Shown here: positions 58,512 to 64,000 of the stretch, piece after piece
How positions within the stretch are numbered: the first letter of the stretch is position 1
Layout: the number at the start of each line of letters is the position of its first letter
DNA from: Melampsora larici-populina 98AG31
Lineage: Eukaryota; Basidiomycota; Pucciniomycetes; Pucciniales; Melampsoraceae
DNA: 64,000 nucleotides
Assembly (NCBI RefSeq): GCF_000204055.1
Contig: NW_006768795.1
Location: 1-64,000, forward strand
Reading direction: 5' to 3'
Notes under the pieces: model-generated
What the model saw: the letters and a program-made list of their open reading frames with translations, nothing else
Told to the model about the DNA's origin: nothing
Database searches by the model: none
Program-made: the position numbers and the translations under genes

Positions 58512-61500
58512 ATGGCACAATCTGTTTCTAGTCTTGCCCCCCCGTCTACAAATACCGGTCCCAGTCTTCGACCCAGAACTCCCCCTGATCCCAAACCTGG
58601 CTATGTCATTCAATCTCCCGACTCTGGCAAATCTGTTCATCGCACCTCAGATGATAGTGATTTACCGAGTGATTTATTTGTACCAAATTCCCCTGATCCC
58701 AATGGAATCGATTCCAACTCCGATGACGACTCTGTTGTTGAAGTCACTCAAGCGAAGGATTTCTTATCAGTCCTCAAAAAGAAGAAAAAATCTCGAAAGG
58801 TGATACCTGCTAACAATCCGCGCGGGAAAGGTAAAGGTCGCCCCAGAGGCTCTGGAGCTTCAGCGACCTTGCCTCGAGGGCCATCAAAGAAGCCTAAAAA
58901 GGCTGTTGGTATACCGGTAAGTACCTCTCAGCAAGCTATTCTTCGGTCCAAAGCTAATTATGCTCTTCATTATCTTCCAGCCCGGGATTCCTGATTGCAT
59001 TGACATCAATCAGGAATCCGACATCGAGATAGTTGAGACGCTGGGTGTTTGACGGGCTCAACTCGGCAGGGTAACTAAGTTGCTTGAGTACTTTCATCCT
59101 CCAACTCATATACGAGGCGAGGTGAGTATCACATTTGATTTTTTTCTTTTCCTGATTCCTTTTTTGATTCTTTTGTAATTTGTTTTCTAATTCTTTTCTC
59201 TGTTTCTTTCCTTTTCTTTCTTCCATCTTTTATAGACGGATGATGATCCGAGATCATACAAGTGTCGGTGGTGCCTTGGCAGGTTCATACGCGGCCATCG
59301 CACCCACTATAACCTCTACACTCATCGTGATGGCGCCAAAGGTCAATCAGCCTGTCCTTGACGAACTCAAGCTATTGCTGCTGGTGTTCAACTGCCACCC
59401 ACTTGGGCTGAAGAACAAGCCCAATCTGCTTCAGCTATGAATGAACTCAACGGACAGCCGACTCTTGATGCTTACCTCTCACAAGCAACTTTCAGTGTTG
59501 ACTTGTGCAACACTGTGCTGGTAATGTGGATTCTAAAACATGCTCTTCCTTTCAATCGGTTCTACGACGTACCCCTCCGTGCGGCTTTCAAGTTGGCCAA
59601 TCGCCGAGCTGAATTGAGAACTCCCACTTGGGCCGCTGGTGTGGCCAAGGAGTTATACCTCAGCTTGAGCTCAGCAGCCATTGCATTAGTTTTTGTAAGT
59701 TCTGTTTTCTTAACTACCATCAAGATTCTTGATTTCATTCTGACAGTCTGATACTTGCAACAGAATAACTCTAGCAAGTTCTTGTTAGTCCATGACGTTT
59801 GGACCACCAAGGGAAATCAATATGATTTTATCGGAGTTTTGGCCAACTACATCGACGACAATTGGAATTACAAAACCATTCACCTTAGCTTGAAGTTAGT
59901 TTCTTGGAATAAATTTGGATTTTTATTGGCGCAACCAGTGGCACGATTCTTGATTGCTCATGGTCTACACAAAAAGATGAGTTTATATTTGCACTTTCTT
60001 TCAATTTTTTTCAACTAATCGTTTACTTTTTTTTCATTCAATTCATTACATGTTAGGACAAACCACCGATTCCGGCTCATCCAACAACACCATGGCCAGG
60101 GAAATGGAGGTAATGTTTTCGGAATGCAATGATTCGATTGACTGGGATAGCTCTAAGAACCATGTTTGGTGCTTCGCCCATAAGCTGGGTTTGATTGTGA
60201 AGAAAGGTTTAAAAGTACTTGGATTGGCCGCCGGTCAGATCAAGCCCTCCACTCCTCTCAATGCTTCTGTTCCGATTCCAACTGTGCTTTTAAACGATGA
60301 TCTCACCGAGGATGTCATCAACTATGATGAATCCGACGATGAAGATGATCTACTCAATCCCAAACCTCATTGCAACACGGGAAATCCAGCTCTCGAGGAT
60401 GATATAGATGATGATTTATCTTATGAAGATGTTCCAATTGATGCCTGTATTTTCGTTAAAGGTGCGATGAAGGTGAGATTTGTATATACTCTTTTCCCTT
60501 TCCTTCGTCTTCTTGTTTCCAATTGCTGACCACAATTACTTCTTAGTTGAAGGATTTCAATGCGTTGCTCACCCGGAGCAACGCTAGGCGAGGTGAATTT
60601 CATGCGCGTGCGGATCAGATGGGATACCACGGACCAGGTCCAATTGCTGGGTGGGGTGTGAGGTGGAACATCAATCTGGCAATGTATTCTCACCTTGTGG
60701 CTGCACGAGATGTAAGTTTTTCGAATTTGGCTCTGGTCTGAAGTGGAAGTTGAATGACTTACTTACACATTTACCAAATCTTCTTAGGTGGTTGATTTGA
60801 TTCTCATTGGTGATAGGAAAGCTCGTTATTATAATGGCATCATGATGTCGATGGACGAGTGGGACGCTGTTGATTCATTGTGCAAGGTGCTAGAAGTAAG
60901 CATGTTTTCTCTTTTCTCTTTCTACTCTCTTGGATTCCTGTTGACTTTGGGATTTAGATCTTTCGCCTGTCAACTAAACGCATGGAAGGCAATACCATCT
61001 CCGGCTCAATGCTACTTGCTGAGTATCTGCGAGTGAAGGAATCTCTTGCTGAACTTCGTACTACTGCTATGCCATCAAGTCTCCAACACATGGTGGCAGT
61101 CATGTTAAGCCAGCTTGCCGTTTATCAGGACAAAGCTTTGTCCTCTGATGTGGTCATCTTGGCTACCGTTCTCAACCCCAAATATTGGGTCCGGTTCTTT
61201 GAGTTACACTATCCAGATTACGCTGGTCGAGCTAAGCAACTAATTGAAGAAGTCTTCAACGCTTCTCTCGAAAATTGGCCAGTCACCCCGGCCTGCACTC
61301 CATCTCCAACTCCTACTGCTGAATCAGATAAAACTTTTGATCAATTTGACTTGTTCACTTACTCTGCAACCCTTCAAACTGCTGAATCGATCTGGGCATC
61401 TGAACTTGAGTCTTACCTGCAGGGCAGCAACCTCATTGTTCCTGGCCAAACGGAATTGTCCTGGTGGGATGTAAGTACCCTTTTCACTCACATCCATTTG

Positions 61501-61806
61501 ATTGATGGACTAACTCATCACACTTTGATCTTCCTGTGGCAGCAAAATCAGTCTACTTTCCAGGTTCTTGCTTCTTTGGCACGGGATTATCTCTCAATTT
61601 TGGCTACCTCGTGCGCTTTGGAACGAACCTTCTCCTCAGCGGCTGACATAGCTGTTCCTGGACAAGGTTCCTTGAAACCCAAGACCATCTCTCGTGCAGT
61701 TGGATGCAGAGAATGGCTCAGAGCTGGTATCATGACTGATGTCAAAGATAAATTTTTTGATGCTCTTATGTATCTTTCCTCATTTGCAAGCCACACACAA
61801 AAATGA
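58512..61806 (+). pseudogene. hAT transposase, nine exons, two in-frame TGA codons
   Basis: Model: join(58512..58916,58981..59121,59236..59694,59764..59980,60057..60472,60547..60711,60788..60895,60958..61470,61543..61806), 896 codons, every junction in phase. Order: a disordered Ser/Pro- and Lys-rich N-terminus; a BED-like zinc finger (YKCRWC...HRTHYNLYTH, about 59256-59330); the RNase H-like catalytic part with LLVHDVWTTKGNQYDFIGV and QTTDSGSSNN; an acidic insert; and the C-terminal hATC dimerisation region with SWWDQNQ, LARDYLSILATSCALERTFS. Two TGA codons in frame, at 59050-59052 and 59359-59361, one on either side of the zinc finger, would truncate the protein. Both precede CG-type codons. 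Otherwise it is remarkably intact, so the decay is recent. Confidence 0.85.
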
Positions 61807-62409
61807 AGTCAATTCAAATGTTTTCCTTTTGTTTTATTGGTCTTATCTTTGGTCTTTTTTTCTTGAATCTTTTTATACATACTCGTCCTTGTTTTTCTCG
61901 TCGCTTATTATCCTTTGTCACTCGTTAGGCTTGGGCTTGGTCTCTCTTGTTTCACTTTTTCTTCTCGTTTCTTATTTCTTATTCTATTTGATTGCTTATC
62001 AACTTTTGTGGTTTGTAGTACATGGTTATAAATCACAATTCTACTTTTTTTCTTTTTCCCAATGTTCTGCTTTCTTTCTTACTGTTTTGTTGTGTCTTAA
62101 AATTTCAAGTCACTCATTTATATTCCCTTTAGTTTGATTCTTTCTTTTTGTCAAACTTGTACATACCCTTACGTTGCATTGTGAATACTTAAAAAAAATT
62201 GTGAATAATTACCGCCTCGGGCCGCTTCCTTCGCTTGGAATTTGTCATAGCGGAGCGAGAGCGGCTATCAGAGCCGCTGTGCTACACAAGCTATGTAGCG
62301 GGTGATCTTTCACAGCGGATCAATAGCGGGTTCCCTTTGAAGCGGAATATCGTCCCGCTGCAAAAAAAACCGCCGGAAAGCGGATCGAAGCGGTGCGCTT
62401 CAGATGTTG

Positions 62410-63519
62410 TCTGTAGTTAATTTGGGGGTTTCAGGGCAAAAGTTGTGTTTTCCATATTTAATGTTATATGATTTCAATTTGATTGTAGATCATTCTTATA
62501 TAATCATCAGTTATTTACATTAAATTTATTCAATTTGAATCATAAATTGTAATCAGAAAGAAGAAAGATAAGAAAATCCATAAAAAAGTCAAAAATGTAG
62601 GTATATCAGGTGGTAGATGGTTTTCAGGGCATTAGGAATCAATTTGAAGGTTCAGGAAGGTTTTATTAGGAAAGATCATGATATTTTTAATCATCAAAGA
62701 AAGAGGATTGATAAGAGAGGAGTGAAGTTATTCAAGAAAGAGGGAAATTCAAGGATGGTAAACAAGGATACTATATGCGATTAATACATATGTAATGATG
62801 TTGTCGAAGGATTTAATGGCACTAAGAGTTCTTAGAGTGCTCTTTAAGGTTATTCTTATGGATTGATTGATCAAAAGTGATCTTATGATGTCGGAGAAAT
62901 CAATATCAGATGTGAAAGGAGGTGAAAAGGGGCAAAAATCATCAAAAATGAAGTTTCTCAGCTAATTACATTTGTCAAAACTTGTCAGATCAAGATGGGT
63001 GATACCAGGTGATACCTCAATCAACGAAGAATGTTCCATTTCATAATGTACAACCTTTAAACCAATGTTGATTAGCATCTAGTGGTTTGGACATATTCAC
63101 CGAATTCACAATTTGGAACAAAAGCAAATAAACCTAGGAAAATTGAATGATGTAGATAGAAATGCGTTGTTTTGGCACCTTCTATGAATACGATGAATGA
63201 CTACCCAAGGAATGGTTCCAAGGAATGGAAGATAACCATGTGCCAACTTTCTACACCGTATCAAATTGTTGAAGTCGTACACGAACTCGCAAACAAATTC
63301 AACTCGACCTCCAAGGAGAGACCGAAGAGATAAGAAATAGATGTGTATTGCTCAGTCTGGGTCTTGTCGTCAATAAATGATAAGTTAGGTGAAGCTTCAA
63401 TACATGATGGTCATTAGACGTTTTAATATTACATAATAAAGTTATTAAGTTTGGTTTGCAAGATAAAAAATTATCCTACTTCTATGCACCATTTTTTTAC
63501 GTTATTTTTTAGGTTTTCT
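62410..63519. other. Intergenic, no gene recognised
   Basis: AT-rich sequence between the hAT target duplication and the 3' end of the right-edge ATPase gene. Nothing recognised. Confidence 0.45.
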
Positions 63520-64000
63520 TTACCAAGCAATTTTAGCAACTAAAGAATCAGGATAATTCCGTACAATCCATTTCCTGGTTTCATCAATTAGTAAGATTAC
63601 GATTGAAAAAGCAACTAAAAGGCAAATGATAGTTCAAATATGTTAGTTTGCTGCTATATGCTGTCGATCGGAAGAAGAACTGACCCGGAACAAGAAAACC
63701 TGCAAAACCAATCTTAGTAGTTCCTAACGTTTCTTGGAAAAATGGAACAAAAGAAATTATAAATGCTAAAATTGGACTGATGAACATTGCAGGAAATATG
63801 AAGAAATTTTTGCCAGCTCCTTGTGATCCAGGGAAATGATTTATGATTGATAACCTTCTTGTTCTCGTAGTAAGTAGAGTTCCTAAGCAAGAAGATGTTA
63901 GGTTCGCATGAAATGGTGAAGTTTAATTGAGAGGGCTTACCCCATTGGAAAAAAATGATACTGAAGAAGTAAATAGATTGTGCGGCCTTGGTGGCCTCTT
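63520..64000 (-). CDS. P2C P-type ATPase paralogue, C-terminal exons only
   Basis: Model: complement(join(63520..63614,63685..63882,63941..>64000)); the gene continues beyond the right edge. The three last exons match those of the ATPase at 44850-50111 in sequence, phase and length (198 and 95 bases are identical lengths): EATKAAQSIYFFSIIF, then GTLLTTRTRRLSIINHFPGS and AMFISPILAFIISFVPFFQE, then IDETRKWIVRNYPDSLVAKI with the stop. The introns are different in sequence and length, so this is an older tandem paralogue on the same strand rather than a recent copy. Part of the membrane domain and the C-terminus are all that is visible; nothing indicates that it is broken. Confidence 0.88.

Larger units (their letters stand above)
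57808..62409 (+). mobile_element. hAT DNA transposon, near-complete
   Basis: 4602 bases. The terminal inverted repeats CAACAGTTGAGGCG and (complement of right end) CAACATCTGAAGCG are flanked by the duplication TCTGTAG at 57801-57807 and 62410-62416 (7 bases seen; hAT elements usually make 8, so one base may have changed or the ends may be off by one). Both subterminal 200-base regions are GC-rich with many AGCGG/CCGCT motifs, as expected for transposase binding sites in hAT elements. They enclose a nine-exon transposase gene. Confidence 0.88.

Overview
The window looks like a gene-poor, transposon-rich stretch of a basidiomycete nuclear genome, most likely a rust fungus (Pucciniales, Melampsora-like). 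The reasons are dense short introns with GTAAGT/GTCAGT-type donors, AT-rich spacers, small cysteine-rich secreted proteins, and many foldback elements beside DIRS-type and hAT transposons. The lineage is inferred from style of sequence and protein resemblance, not from a search. Most gene models below were assembled by hand from splice sites and checked for phase; exon lists are in the evidence.

Layout, 1-22.5 kb: a left-truncated minus-strand gene with an SLX4-like motif (1-961); an unrecognised two-exon gene (2031-2898); several MITE-like elements; GPC1, glycerophosphocholine acyltransferase (6376-8430); an LRR-like gene with a short tandem repeat (9768-11782); COX7, cytochrome c oxidase subunit VIIa (14132-14649, minus); UPF3 of nonsense-mediated decay (15701-17369, minus) head-to-head with a UBP8-like SAGA deubiquitinase (17525-20030); and a five-exon cysteine-rich secreted protein (21532-22453).

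22.5-43 kb: three minus-strand paralogous genes (A 26117-27387,B 37058-38283, C 40374-41529) encode Gly/Ser-rich secreted-type proteins with a distinctive module around T-N-I-N-G-K-K, present twice in A and B and eroded in C. A degenerate tyrosine-recombinase (DIRS/Ngaro-like) retrotransposon (about 28.6-36.1 kb) sits between A and B. It carries a foldback insertion in its gag-like ORF, a 1.1-kb CACTA-like foldback element in its RNase H region, a spliceosomal-type intron, and in-frame stops of a kind C-to-T change would create.

43-64 kb: an FHA-domain gene (43138-43992, minus); a 26-exon P2C (Na,K-type) P-type ATPase (44850-50111, minus); about 7 kb of repeat relics; a 4.6-kb hAT element with target-site duplication and a nine-exon transposase carrying two in-frame TGA codons (57808-62409); and at the right edge the 3' end of a second P2C ATPase paralogue (63520 to beyond the window).

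The housekeeping genes (lipid remodelling, respiration, RNA decay, chromatin deubiquitination, ion transport) show no shared pathway. The most unusual content is the three-gene secreted family with its internally duplicated module, split by a retroelement.
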